Shown piece by piece: positions 15,440 to 23,800 of a stretch of DNA of 64,000 nt; the first letter of the stretch is position 1, and each line of letters starts with the position of its first letter. Source of the stretch: CAVSEK01 sp963726975 (lineage in GTDB: Bacteria; Actinomycetota; Actinomycetes; Mycobacteriales; SCTD01). Below the pieces are notes generated by a model. That model was not told where the DNA came from. It searched no databases and was given only the letters and a program-made list of their open reading frames with translations. Location of the stretch: NCBI GenBank assembly GCA_963726975.1, contig CAVSEK010000007.1:124001-188000 (forward strand), read 5' to 3'. The position numbers and the translations under genes were made by a program.

Positions 15440-15901
15440 ATGTGGCAGAGGCTGGTCGTCGCGGTGTACAGCCGCACCCCCGAGCGCCCGCGGCGCGCCC
15501 TCGTCCGGCTCGCCACCCCGTCGTACCGCGTGGGGGTCCTCGCCGTGCTCGTCCGCCCGGACGGCCGGCTGCTGCTCGTCGACCAGCCGTACGTCGAGGG
15601 CTGGTCGCTGCCCGGCGGCGACCTGCAACCGGGGCGAGCGCCCGGCGAGGGGCTGGCCCGCGAGCTGCGCGAGGAGCTCGGCGTCGCCCTCGACGTGCCG
15701 CCGGTGACCACCGCGGCGCTGCGGACCGCCGACCGCTGGGTCACCTTCGTCACCCGCCTGGACCTGCCCGAGGACGTGGCCGAGGGCGTACGAAGCACCA
15801 GCCCCGAGCTCGCCCGCACCGCGTGGTTCGCCCCCGACGCGCTCCCCCCGCTGCACGGCGACGTCGTCGACCCGCTGCGGCTCGTCGGCGTCCCGGCCTG
15901 A
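15440..15901 (+). CDS. Nudix hydrolase with an altered Nudix box
   Basis: A 153-residue protein. VGVLAVLVRPDGRLLLVDQ begins the fold, and the Nudix box reads GGDLQPGRAPGEGLARELREELG. Compared with the canonical GX5EX7REUXEEXGU, the first Glu is replaced by Arg while REL-REELG is kept, so metal binding may be modified. The substrate is unknown; a nucleoside diphosphate derivative is expected for the family. A short N-terminal helix (MWQRLVVAVYSRTPERPRRALVRL) precedes the domain. The ATG at 15440 lies just after the 26-bp repeat region. Confidence 0.8.
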   Translation: MWQRLVVAVYSRTPERPRRALVRLATPSYRVGVLAVLVRPDGRLLLVDQPYVEGWSLPGGDLQPGRAPGEGLARELREELGVALDVPPVTTAALRTADRWVTFVTRLDLPEDVAEGVRSTSPELARTAWFAPDALPPLHGDVVDPLRLVGVPA

Positions 15902-15938
15902 CCGCGCGCGGGCCGACCGCGCCCCGCAGACTCCCCCC

Positions 15939-16751
15939 GTGCCCCGCACCCGCGCTCCGGACGGCGTCGTCCTCGGCTGGCACGAGGCCGGCGACGGGCC
16001 CGGCCCGCCGGTCGTGCTGCTGCCCGGGCTGAGCCTCGGCCGGATCAGCCTCGCGCCGCTGCAGCTGCACCGCGCCCGCCGCACCCTGGCCGTCGACCCG
16101 CGCGGCGTCGCGGCCTCCCGCCCCTGCCCGCCGCACCTGCTGCGCGGGCCGTCGCTCGACGACGCGGCCGACGACGTCGTGCGGGTGCTCGACGCCGCCG
16201 GCGTCGCGCAGGCCGACCTCGTGGCGCTGAGCTTCGGCGGCGCCGTCGCGCAGCGCCTGCTCGTGCGCCACCCCGACCGGCTGCGGCGGGTCGCGCTGCT
16301 GTCGAGCCCGACCGGCCACCGGCCCGAGCGCGTGGCGTACGTCCAGCGCCTGCTCGCGCTCGCCGACGCCGGGGACCTCCGCGGCGCGTGGGCGCTGCTG
16401 GGGCCGCAGCTGGTGCGGCCGTCGCTCGGCCGCCCGCTCGCCCCCGCGCTGCGCGCCGCCGGCCGGCTCGTGCCGCCCCTGGTCCTGCGCACCTCCGCTC
16501 CCGCGCTGGCCGGCCAGCTCGCCGCGCTGCTCGCGCTGCCCGACGACCGGGTCGAGGAGGTCGCCGGCCGCCCGCACCCGGTGCTGCTCGTGCACGGCGA
16601 GCGCGACCGCCTGGCCCCGCTCGGCGACGCCGAGCGGCTGCGCGACCTGCTGCCCGGCGCCCGGCTGCACGTCGTCGCCCGGGCCGGCCACCTCGCGCCG
16701 CTGCGGCTGCGCGAGGTGCGGCCGCTGCTGCTCGAGCACCTCGCGGGCTAG
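15939..16751 (+). CDS. Alpha/beta hydrolase
   Basis: A 270-residue alpha/beta-fold protein: VVLLPGLSLGR (oxyanion loop), DPRGVAASRP, nucleophile elbow LVALSFGGAV with the catalytic Ser, VLLVHGERDRLAPLGDA (acid) and VVARAGHLAPL (catalytic His). The triad is complete. This is the general esterase/haloperoxidase-like group and the substrate cannot be told. The start is GTG at 15939, 37 bases after the Nudix stop, so the two may share a transcript. Confidence 0.8.
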   Translation: MPRTRAPDGVVLGWHEAGDGPGPPVVLLPGLSLGRISLAPLQLHRARRTLAVDPRGVAASRPCPPHLLRGPSLDDAADDVVRVLDAAGVAQADLVALSFGGAVAQRLLVRHPDRLRRVALLSSPTGHRPERVAYVQRLLALADAGDLRGAWALLGPQLVRPSLGRPLAPALRAAGRLVPPLVLRTSAPALAGQLAALLALPDDRVEEVAGRPHPVLLVHGERDRLAPLGDAERLRDLLPGARLHVVARAGHLAPLRLREVRPLLLEHLAG

Positions 16752-16755
16752 TCGC

Positions 16756-17094
16756 TCAGGCGTCGCTGCGCCGCCGGCGCTCGTCCGACGCGCGGTCGCT
16801 CGCCCGTCGTCCCCGGGCCGGCCGCACCACCGGGTCGGCCGTGCGCCCGGTCGCCTCCTCCGTGCCCCTGGCGGCGGCAGGGAGGGGGGAGTCGTCGGTG
16901 GCCCGCACCGGGTAGGTGCGCCGGCACGTCGAGCAGCGGACCCGCCGGTCGACCCGGTCGTCGATCGAGACCTTGAGCGCCTCGTACCAGCGCCGCTGGT
17001 AGCTCGACTCGGTGAGGTGCAGGTCGGCCATCTGGCCGCACGACCCGCAGCGGCCGTGGCTCGTGCCGTGGTCGAGGGTCACCCACTTGGGCAC
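16756..17094 (-). CDS. Zinc-ribbon protein co-encoded with the Fur-family regulator
   Basis: A 112-residue protein that starts PKWVTLDHGTSHGRCGSCGQMADLHLTESSYQRRWYE. Two CxxC pairs (CGSC and CSTC, about 35 residues apart) can bind one zinc ion. The rest is a basic, low-complexity tail. GTG 17094 lies one base after the stop of the Fur-family gene, so they form an operon. The family is unknown to me; a nucleic-acid or regulatory role is only suggested by zinc ribbon plus basic tail. Confidence 0.7.
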   Translation of the reverse strand: MPKWVTLDHGTSHGRCGSCGQMADLHLTESSYQRRWYEALKVSIDDRVDRRVRCSTCRRTYPVRATDDSPLPAAARGTEEATGRTADPVVRPARGRRASDRASDERRRRSDA

Positions 17095-17095
17095 C

Positions 17096-17539
17096 TCAGC
17101 CCTCCTCCGCCGCGCACGACCGGCAGCGCCCGAACACCGCGAAGTGCCCCACGTCCACCGAGAACCCGTGATCTCCGGCCAACCGTGCCACGGCCCCGTC
17201 GAACACGCTCGCCGAAGCCTCCGCCACCTGCCCGCAGTCGCGGCAGACGAGGTGGACGTGGTCGTCGTCGGTCGCCACGGAGTACGTCGGGGCGCCGTGC
17301 CCCAGGTGGGTGTGCCGCACCAGGCCGAGCTCCTCGAGCAGCTCGAGGGTGCGGTAGACGGTGGAGATGTTGACCCCCGACGCGGTCTGCCGCACCGCCG
17401 CCGCGATCTCGTCCGGGGTGCCGTGCCCGAGCTCGCCCACCGACTCCAGCACGAGCTGCCGCTGCGGGGTCAGCCGGTAGCCGCGGGCGCGCAGCTGCGC
17501 CTGCCAGTCGCGGCCCACGGCCGGAACGCTGCGCCCCAC
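17096..17539 (-). CDS. Fur-family metal or peroxide repressor
   Basis: A 147-residue winged-helix repressor: GYRLTPQRQLVLESVGELGHGTPDEIAAAV, NISTVYRTLELLEELGLVRHTHLG, the regulatory metal segment DDDHVHLVCRDCGQV and the structural zinc pair CRDC/CRSC. Which metal (iron, zinc or nickel) or peroxide it senses cannot be decided from sequence. GTG 17539 is chosen; GTG 17518 is also possible. It is transcribed divergently from pabC with a gap of about 40 bases. Confidence 0.85.
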   Translation of the reverse strand: MGRSVPAVGRDWQAQLRARGYRLTPQRQLVLESVGELGHGTPDEIAAAVRQTASGVNISTVYRTLELLEELGLVRHTHLGHGAPTYSVATDDDHVHLVCRDCGQVAEASASVFDGAVARLAGDHGFSVDVGHFAVFGRCRSCAAEEG

Positions 17540-17579
17540 CTGCCGGACACTAGCCGCGCGGGCACCTACCCTCGCCGAC

Positions 17580-18413
17580 GTGCGCACCGTCCTCGCCGTC
17601 CTCGGGCCGGGCGGTCCCGCCCTCGCCGACCCCGACGCGCCGCTGCTGCGCGCCGACGACCCGGGCGTGCTGCGCGGCGAGTCGGTCTTCGAGACGCTGC
17701 GCGTCGCCGGCGGCCGCGCGGCCTTCGTCGAGCGCCACCTGCGGCGCCTGGCCCGCAGCGCCGGGCGGCTCTCGCTCGCGCTGCCCACCGGCTGGGAGCC
17801 GCTCGTCGAGCTCGCCACGGGTGCCTGGGACCGGCCCGACGGCGTCCTGCGGCTGGTCTGCTCCCGCGGCGGGGTGGCGTACGCCCTGGTCAGCGACGTC
17901 CCGGCCGAGACCGTGCGGGGCCGGGAGCAGGGCGTCCGCGCCGTCACGCTGACGCTCGGCGTGCCCGCGGGGCTGCGGGCCGAGGCGCCGTGGCTGCTCG
18001 GCGGGGTGAAGAGCACCTCCTACGCCGTCAACATGGCGGCGCTGCGGGAGGCGCAGCGGGTCGGCGCCGACGAGGCGGTGCTCGTGAGCAGCGACGGCGA
18101 GGTGCTCGAGGGGCCCACCGCGACGGCGGCCTGGGTCGTCGACGGCACCCTCGTCACGCCGCCGCCGGACGGCGTCGGCATCCTGCCGGGCACGACCATG
18201 GAGGTCGTGCTGGAGCTGTGCCGCGACCTCGGGGTCCCGGCGCAGGTGCGGCGCGGCGCCGCCGCCGAGCTGCTCGAGGCCGACGAGGTGCTGCTCACCG
18301 GCAGCGTCCGCGGGGTCGCGCCGGTGGTCGCGCTGGACGGCCGCGAGCTCGGCCGCGGGCCGGTGGCGCTGCGCCTGCAGGAGGCGTTCGAGCGGGCCGT
18401 GCTGTCCGGGTGA
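17580..18413 (+). CDS. pabC: 4-amino-4-deoxychorismate lyase (aminotransferase class IV)
   Basis: A 277-residue fold-type IV PLP enzyme. The PLP lysine is in GGVKSTSYAVNMAALREA, the Glu in EVLEGPTATAAWV and the phosphate cup in ILPGTTMEVV. PabC releases pyruvate from aminodeoxychorismate to give p-aminobenzoate for folate. D-amino acid or branched-chain aminotransferases share the fold, but the VFETLRV start and actinobacterial gene context favour PabC. Proximity to the folate-binding ygfZ gene also fits. Start GTG 17580. Confidence 0.8.
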   Translation: MRTVLAVLGPGGPALADPDAPLLRADDPGVLRGESVFETLRVAGGRAAFVERHLRRLARSAGRLSLALPTGWEPLVELATGAWDRPDGVLRLVCSRGGVAYALVSDVPAETVRGREQGVRAVTLTLGVPAGLRAEAPWLLGGVKSTSYAVNMAALREAQRVGADEAVLVSSDGEVLEGPTATAAWVVDGTLVTPPPDGVGILPGTTMEVVLELCRDLGVPAQVRRGAAAELLEADEVLLTGSVRGVAPVVALDGRELGRGPVALRLQEAFERAVLSG

Positions 18414-18435
18414 CCCCCGTGACCCCCGTGACCCC

Positions 18436-18903
18436 GTGAGCCGGCTGCGGCGCCCGCCCCGCGGCGTGCCGACGGTCGTGGCGCTGCTGCTCACCGGCAC
18501 CGCGCTGGTCGCGGGCTGGTTCGCGACCGGCCACGCGTCGGCCCCCGACTCCGGCCTGCTGCAGGTCGACGTCCTCTCGCTGCACGAGCGGGTGCCCGGC
18601 GTGGTCCCGGTCGACGGCCTCCCGTCGATGTACGTCGTGACGTGCCCCGGCGCGCCGGACCACGCCCGGGAGCTGGCCCCCCGGTACGGGCTGGTCGTCA
18701 GCCGCGACGCCGACCTCGCCCGGCGCCTCGCCCTGCCCCGGGCGACCTCCTGCTACCCCGGCTACGCCCTCGTCGACCGCGAGGGCTTCGTGCGCTACCG
18801 GTCGTACGACCCGGGCTGGCAGGACCACGCCCAGGAGCAGCAGATCCTGCTCGACGCCCTCGACGGGACGCACCACGGCGGCCTGCTCGGGCTGTTCTCG
18901 TGA
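18436..18903 (+). CDS. Membrane-anchored thioredoxin-fold-like protein without CxxC
   Basis: A 155-residue protein with an N-terminal signal anchor (VPTVVALLLTGTALVAGWFATG) and an exported domain (MYVVTCPGAPDHARELAPRYGLVVSRDADLARRLAL, later YALVDREGFVRYRSYDPGW). The domain resembles a redoxin or thioredoxin fold by its strand pattern but lacks a CxxC pair. GTG 18436 follows the pabC stop by 22 bases, and its stop overlaps the next gene (GTGA). It is probably an extracytoplasmic accessory protein; function unknown. Confidence 0.7.
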   Translation: MSRLRRPPRGVPTVVALLLTGTALVAGWFATGHASAPDSGLLQVDVLSLHERVPGVVPVDGLPSMYVVTCPGAPDHARELAPRYGLVVSRDADLARRLALPRATSCYPGYALVDREGFVRYRSYDPGWQDHAQEQQILLDALDGTHHGGLLGLFS

Positions 18904-19418
18904 CGAGCGCGGTCGCGGGGCGCGACCGGGGCGAGCTCGTCCGCCGCGCCGGCGTCGTGCTCGCCCTGCTCGGCCTGGCCGCCCTCGAGTACGCCGTCGC
19001 CCTGGCCTACCTCGGCCGCGGCACCTGGTGGCACTACGTGCTGCACCAGACGATCGGCTGGGGCCTGGGCCTCGCCGTCGCCGGCGCCTGGATGACGGTG
19101 CGCCGCGGCTACGTCCCCCCGCTGCCCGCCGCCGTCGTCGGCCAGTCCGTGTCGATCGTGCCGGACCTGATGTTCAAGTACGCCCGCATGCCGCACACCC
19201 GCGCGATGGACGTCTGGGTCGGCCACATCTCGATCCACACGGGCCCGTCCCCCACGGTCGTGGGCCTGGGCGTGCTGCTGCTCGGCGGCGCGTCGTGGTT
19301 GGCGGCGCGGTACGGCCGGCGCCCCGACGGCGTGCTCCTCGCGCTCGCGGCCGTCCTGCTGCTCACCGTGTCCTGCCTGCTCGCCTCCCCCGTCCCGACG
19401 CGCCTGTCCGACTACTGA
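18900..19418 (+). CDS. Multi-pass membrane protein of unknown function
   Basis: A 172-residue protein with four to five hydrophobic helices (for example VVLALLGLAALEYAVALAYL, IGWGLGLAVAGAWMTV, TVVGLGVLLLGGASWLAA and LLALAAVLLLTVSCLLA). A His-containing segment in the middle (HTRAMDVWVGHISIHTGPSP) could bind a metal or cofactor. It starts at a GTG overlapping the previous gene's stop, so they form one unit. No family is recognised. Confidence 0.7.
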   Translation: MTSAVAGRDRGELVRRAGVVLALLGLAALEYAVALAYLGRGTWWHYVLHQTIGWGLGLAVAGAWMTVRRGYVPPLPAAVVGQSVSIVPDLMFKYARMPHTRAMDVWVGHISIHTGPSPTVVGLGVLLLGGASWLAARYGRRPDGVLLALAAVLLLTVSCLLASPVPTRLSDY

Positions 19419-19472
19419 CCCGCCTGGGCCCCCCGCCCCCGCCCGACGCCCCGGCCCCCGCCCGGCCCGGCA

Positions 19473-19803
19473 GGCACGTGGTGGTGTCAGCCCCGTTGCG
19501 CCCCGGCGCAACACCCCGCCGACCCGTGCGCCCCGCCGCAACGCCCCCGACGACACCACGTGCCCCGACACCGCCGACACGGCCACAGGGCACGTGGTGG
19601 TGTCAGCCCCGTTGCGCCCCGGCGCAACACCCCGCCGACCCGTGCGCCCCGCCGCAACGCCCCCGACGACACCACGTGCCCCGACACCGCCGACACGGCC
19701 ACAGGGCACGTGGAGGTGTCAGCCCCGTTGCGCCCCGGCGCAACACCCCGCCGACCCGTGCGCCCCGCCGCAACGCCCCCGACGACACCACGTGCCCCGA
19801 CAG
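19473..19803. repeat. 116-bp tandem array with nested palindromes (2.8 copies)
   Basis: Copies begin at 19473, 19589 and 19705 and are almost identical; the last is incomplete. Each copy opens with GGCACGTGGTG and closes with CACCACGTGCC, and contains an inner perfect hairpin GTTGCGCC-CC-GGCGCAAC. The array fills most of the 578-base gap (19419-19996) before the GAF/PP2C gene. The unit is different from the 64-bp array at 13985, but both use GTGGTG/CACCAC arms. Confidence 0.9.
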
Positions 19804-19996
19804 CGGCGCGCCCGACGACGACCGGCGGCGACCGGCGCCGGCCGGCCCGGCCCCACCGCTCCAGCCCGGACCCCGAGGCGCCGAGGACCCCGGGGAAGCA
19901 CCGGCCCGTACCATCGACCGTCGACCTGGTGCCTGCACCAGCTCGGCACAGCGACCCCCACGACCCCACCACGGCGCACGGCGGACGGCGGACGGC

Positions 19997-22312
19997 ATGG
20001 ACCCAGCACGCCCTGAGGGCGTGGTCCCCGCGCGCCCGGGCGACACCGGGCCCGGGCTGCCGCCGCAGGGCGTGGCCGAGCCCGACCGCGACCTGGCCAG
20101 CGTCCAGGTGCGGCTCGCCGCCCAGGTCGCCGCCGTCACGGGCCTGCCGCCGGTGCCCGCCGACCCCGGCCTGCTGCCCGACATCGGCGACAGCCTGCGC
20201 CAGGTGCTGCGCCTGTGCGCCGAGGCGCTCGGCGCCGAGCGCGGCGTGCTCCTGCTGCACGACGAGCAGGCCGGCGAGCTCGTCCCCGCCGCGACGTTCG
20301 GGCGCACCCGGGCCGACACCGTGCCCGTCGACGGGGCCACCGCGCTGCGCCAGCCGCAGGTGGTGCTCGACCTCGCCGAGGGTCCCGGGCCCGCCGAGCA
20401 CGCCTGGGCGGCACCGCTGCGCGCCTGCCGCGCCGCCGTCGCGCTGCCGCTGCTCACCGGCGCCGACGAGCTGCTCGGCCTGATCGCCGTCGGCTGCGCC
20501 ACCGCCGCGCCCACCGACCGCGCCGTGCTCGTGGCCGCGGGCCTGGCCCGGCAGACCGGCGAGTTCGTCGCCCGGGCGCGGCTGCACGGCCAGGCCGCCC
20601 GGACGGCCGACCGCGAGCGGGCCCGCAACGCCCAGCTGCGCGCGCTCGCCGAGGTCGGCACCGCCCTGACCCGCGCCCGCGACCTGCAGGAGCTGCTCGA
20701 GCTGGTCACCGAGTCCGCCCGCGAGCTCGTCGGGTGCCACCAGTCGGTCACCAGCCGCCTGCCGCACGGCTGGGCGCAGGCCACGACCGTGGTGTCGCTG
20801 TCGGACAAGTACGCCGCCTGGCGCGGCTACGACGTCGCGCCCAAGGGCCTCGGCGTGCTCAACGCGGTGACCCGCGAGAACCGCCCGCTGCGCCTCACCG
20901 GCCAGGAGCTCGTGCAGCACCCCGACTGGCGCGGGCTCGCCGACGCGCCCGGCCACCCCCCGCTGCCCGACTACCTCGCCGCGCCGCTGCTCGCCCGCGA
21001 CGGCAGCAACCTGGGCCTCGTGCAGCTGGCCGACAAGCTCGACGGCGAGCCCTTCACCGCCGAGGACGAGGCCGTCGTCGTGCAGCTCGCCCAGGTCGCC
21101 AGCGCCGCCCTGGAGACGATGGAGGCGCTGGAGCGCGAGCAGGCCCGCGCCCGCACCGCCGAGCGCACCGCGCAGGCCGCCGCGGCGCTCGCCGAGGTGA
21201 CCAGCCCGGCGGAGCTGCTCGACGTCCTCGTCCGCGTCGCGCCGCCGCTGCTCGGCGCGTCCGCCGCGCAGGTCTGCCTGCTCGACGCGTCCGGCCTCGT
21301 CGTCGCGGCGACCAGCGGGCCGGGGGTCGACCTCGAGGTCGCGCTGGCCCGGGCGGTCGCCGACCGCGACGTCGTCGTCGTCGCCTCGGCCGACGAGGGC
21401 GCCCGGGCGTTCCCGGGACGCGAGGACGCCCCCGTCCCGGCGCTCGTCGCCCTGCCGCTCGTCGCCGCCGGCGAGGTGCTCGGCGCCTGGGCCTTCACGC
21501 TGCCCGAGCCCCGGACGGTCGGCGCCGAGGAGCGCCTGGGCCTCACCGCCCTGGCCGGCATGGCCGCGCAGGCCCTCGACCGCACCCGCCGCCAGCAGGC
21601 CGAGCACGAGATGGCGGCCGCCCTGCAGCGCGCCCTGCTGCCGCCGACGCTGCCCGCGCCGCCCGGGCTCGACGTCGCCGTGCAGTACCTCCCCGCGGCG
21701 GCCGGCGTGCTCGTCGGCGGCGACTGGTACGACGTGCTCGCCTTCCCGGACGGCTCCGTCGCCGTCGCGGTCGGCGACGTGCAGGGCCACAGCAGCGAGG
21801 CCGCCGCCGTCATGGGCCAGGTGCGCTACGCCCTCCGCGCGTACGCCGCCGAGGGCCACCCGCCCGAGCAGGTCGTCGCGCTCACCAACCGGCTGCTCTG
21901 CGACCTCGACACCGGGCGCTTCGCGACCTGCGTCTACGCGGTCGTCGCCCCTTCGGGAAGCGTGCGGGTGGTCCGCGCGGGGCACCCCCTGCCTGTGCTC
22001 GTGCCGCTCGACGCTGCCCCGACGCTCGTGGACGTCCCCGGGGGGCTGCCGCTCGGCATCCTGCGCGACGAGGCGTACGACGTGGCCGAGCTCGACCTGG
22101 CGCCCGGCGCCGGCCTGGTCCTCTACACCGACGGGCTCGTCGAGCCGCTGCGCACGCTCGGGCAGGACGAGCAGGTCCTGCTCGACGCCCTGTCCGGCGC
22201 GACCGGCGCCGCCGACCTCGTCTCCCGGGCGCTGAGCGTCGCGGAGCGGGTCCCGGGCCAGCCCGACGACGTCGCGGTGCTCGCGCTGCGCCGCGCGGCG
22301 GGGCCGTCGTGA
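19997..22312 (+). CDS. Multi-GAF SpoIIE-type PP2C phosphatase
   Basis: A 771-residue soluble protein with three GAF-like regions (about residues 55-195, 215-375 and 385-530) and a C-terminal PP2C phosphatase. The first has AEALGAERGVLLLHDEQAGELV, the second ARELVGCHQSVTSRL... YLAAPLLARDGSNLGLVQLADK, the third PLLGASAAQVCLLDASGLVV. The phosphatase has LVGGDWYDVLAF, VAVGDVQGHS, VVRAGHPLPVLV and LVLYTDGLVEP, so the catalytic Asp set is complete. It would dephosphorylate an anti-anti-sigma factor after ligand sensing by GAF. ATG 19997 is the first start after the repeat array; the open frame upstream is repeat read-through. It overlaps the HATPase gene. Confidence 0.88.
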   Translation: MDPARPEGVVPARPGDTGPGLPPQGVAEPDRDLASVQVRLAAQVAAVTGLPPVPADPGLLPDIGDSLRQVLRLCAEALGAERGVLLLHDEQAGELVPAATFGRTRADTVPVDGATALRQPQVVLDLAEGPGPAEHAWAAPLRACRAAVALPLLTGADELLGLIAVGCATAAPTDRAVLVAAGLARQTGEFVARARLHGQAARTADRERARNAQLRALAEVGTALTRARDLQELLELVTESARELVGCHQSVTSRLPHGWAQATTVVSLSDKYAAWRGYDVAPKGLGVLNAVTRENRPLRLTGQELVQHPDWRGLADAPGHPPLPDYLAAPLLARDGSNLGLVQLADKLDGEPFTAEDEAVVVQLAQVASAALETMEALEREQARARTAERTAQAAAALAEVTSPAELLDVLVRVAPPLLGASAAQVCLLDASGLVVAATSGPGVDLEVALARAVADRDVVVVASADEGARAFPGREDAPVPALVALPLVAAGEVLGAWAFTLPEPRTVGAEERLGLTALAGMAAQALDRTRRQQAEHEMAAALQRALLPPTLPAPPGLDVAVQYLPAAAGVLVGGDWYDVLAFPDGSVAVAVGDVQGHSSEAAAVMGQVRYALRAYAAEGHPPEQVVALTNRLLCDLDTGRFATCVYAVVAPSGSVRVVRAGHPLPVLVPLDAAPTLVDVPGGLPLGILRDEAYDVAELDLAPGAGLVLYTDGLVEPLRTLGQDEQVLLDALSGATGAADLVSRALSVAERVPGQPDDVAVLALRRAAGPS

Positions 22313-23688
22313 CCGCCGCGCTGCGCCGCAGCCTCACCCTGCCCGCCGAGGACCGCCGCGCGCCGGCCCTCGCCCGGCGCGCGCTGCGCGAGCTGCTCGA
22401 CGAGGCCGGCCGGCTCGCCGACGCCGACGTCGCCGAGCTCGCCCTGACCGAGCTCGTCACCAACGCCGCCCTGCACGCCCACACCGAGGTCGAGGTCACG
22501 GTGTGCGTGTCGCCCGACGAGGTGCGGGTCGAGGTCCGCGACCACAGCCCCGAGCTGCCGGTCGCGCGGCACTACGGCCGTACGGCCACCACCGGGCGCG
22601 GGATGGCGCTCGTCCAGTCGCTCACCAGCTCGTGCGGGGTGACCCCGCTCGGCAGCGACGGCAAGGTCGTCTGGTTCGTCCTGTCGACCGGTCCAGCGGC
22701 GGCCGAGCCGACCGCCGACGCGCTGCTGGACGCCTGGGCCGACGCGGAGTGGGACGTCGAGGGCTGGGAGGACGACTGGGAGGTCGCCGGGCCGCCGGTC
22801 GAGGCCGCCGCGGCGCCGGGCGAGGTCGCCGTCGTGCTGCCGGCCTTCCCGCCGACGCTCTGGCTCGCCGCCCGCCAGCACCACGACGCCCTGCTGCGCG
22901 AGCTGGTGCTGCACGCGGCCGAGCACCCCGGGGTCGACGGCCCCCTCGACCTGGCCGCGGCCGACCTCGCGCGCACCACCGTCTCCACCGCGCTGCTCAG
23001 CGAGATCGCCCGCGCGCAGCAGGACGGTCGGGCCCGGCCCGCGCTGCCCGAGGGGCACCCGAGCCCGCTGCCCGACGTGCCCGCGGCGCTCGACCTGCAG
23101 GTGCCGGTCGCGGCGCAGCAGTCGATCGCCTTCCTGGCCCTGCAGCAGGTCCTCGACGCCGCCGAGGGCCTCGCGCTGCAGGGTGCGCTGCTCAGCCGCC
23201 CCGGCCTGCCGGAGGTCGTCGCCGTGCGCGACTGGGTGTGCGACCAGGTGCAGGCCCAGGTGGCCGGCGGGGCGCCGTCGCCGTGGCCGGGCACGGCGCA
23301 GCCCCGGTTCGAGACCGAGGCGGTCGACCTCGACGTCGCGCACCCCGACCTGCCGCAGGCGCTGGCCAGCGGCCGGGGCGTCGTCGCGGCCGACGAGGCC
23401 AACCGCATCATCGGCATCAGCGAGCCGCTGGCCCGGGCCCTCGGCTGGGACCCGCACGAGCTCGTCGGGCGGCGCCTCGTCACGCTCATCCCGCCCGACC
23501 TGCGCGAGGGCCACATCGCCGGCTTCACCCGGCACCTGGCCACCGGCGAGTCCCACATCCTCGGCGTGCCGCTGCAGCTGCCGGTCCTGCACCGCGACGG
23601 CAGCACCGTCACCTGCCGCTTCGTGGTCGACCAGCTGCCGCCGCGTGGCGGGCGCTCGGTCTACCTCGCCTGGATCGACCCGGTCTGA
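22309..23688 (+). CDS. HATPase-unknown domain-PAS fusion regulator
   Basis: A 459-residue protein in three parts. The N-terminal GHKL ATPase has ELALTELVTNAALHAHT, VRVEVRDHSPELPV and TTGRGMALVQSLTSSCGV. The middle is an uncharacterised domain (about residues 175-330) homologous to the separate partner at 9018-9503. The C-terminal PAS domain carries VVAADEANRIIGISEPLARALGW, GRRLVTLIPPDLREGHIAGF and YLAWIDPV. The GTG overlaps the stop of the PP2C gene, so kinase and phosphatase are made together. The pair likely controls an anti-sigma partner switch. Fusion with PAS suggests direct sensing of redox, light or a ligand. Confidence 0.85.
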   Translation: MTAALRRSLTLPAEDRRAPALARRALRELLDEAGRLADADVAELALTELVTNAALHAHTEVEVTVCVSPDEVRVEVRDHSPELPVARHYGRTATTGRGMALVQSLTSSCGVTPLGSDGKVVWFVLSTGPAAAEPTADALLDAWADAEWDVEGWEDDWEVAGPPVEAAAAPGEVAVVLPAFPPTLWLAARQHHDALLRELVLHAAEHPGVDGPLDLAAADLARTTVSTALLSEIARAQQDGRARPALPEGHPSPLPDVPAALDLQVPVAAQQSIAFLALQQVLDAAEGLALQGALLSRPGLPEVVAVRDWVCDQVQAQVAGGAPSPWPGTAQPRFETEAVDLDVAHPDLPQALASGRGVVAADEANRIIGISEPLARALGWDPHELVGRRLVTLIPPDLREGHIAGFTRHLATGESHILGVPLQLPVLHRDGSTVTCRFVVDQLPPRGGRSVYLAWIDPV

Positions 23689-23800
23689 GGGGTCCGGTCG
23701 GGCTCTTGACCGCGCCGCCGCGGTCCGGGAGCCTGGGCGGCCAGGCACCGCGAGGGGCGCGGCGCGGGAGGCACCGCAGCCGGCACCGCTGGAGGTAGGC

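Noticed and set aside
19473..19803. CRISPR array
   Set aside because: Copies are near-identical over 116 bp with no unique spacers; no cas genes.
19028..19996. N-terminal extension of the GAF/PP2C frame by 323 codons
   Set aside because: It crosses the membrane-protein gene in another frame and the 116-bp repeat array, giving repetitive Arg/Pro/Thr sequence. ATG 19997 is the sensible start.
20215..23688. 1157-codon + strand frame
   Set aside because: Only 22309-23688 is real; the upstream part is a shadow frame of the PP2C gene with Arg-rich translation.
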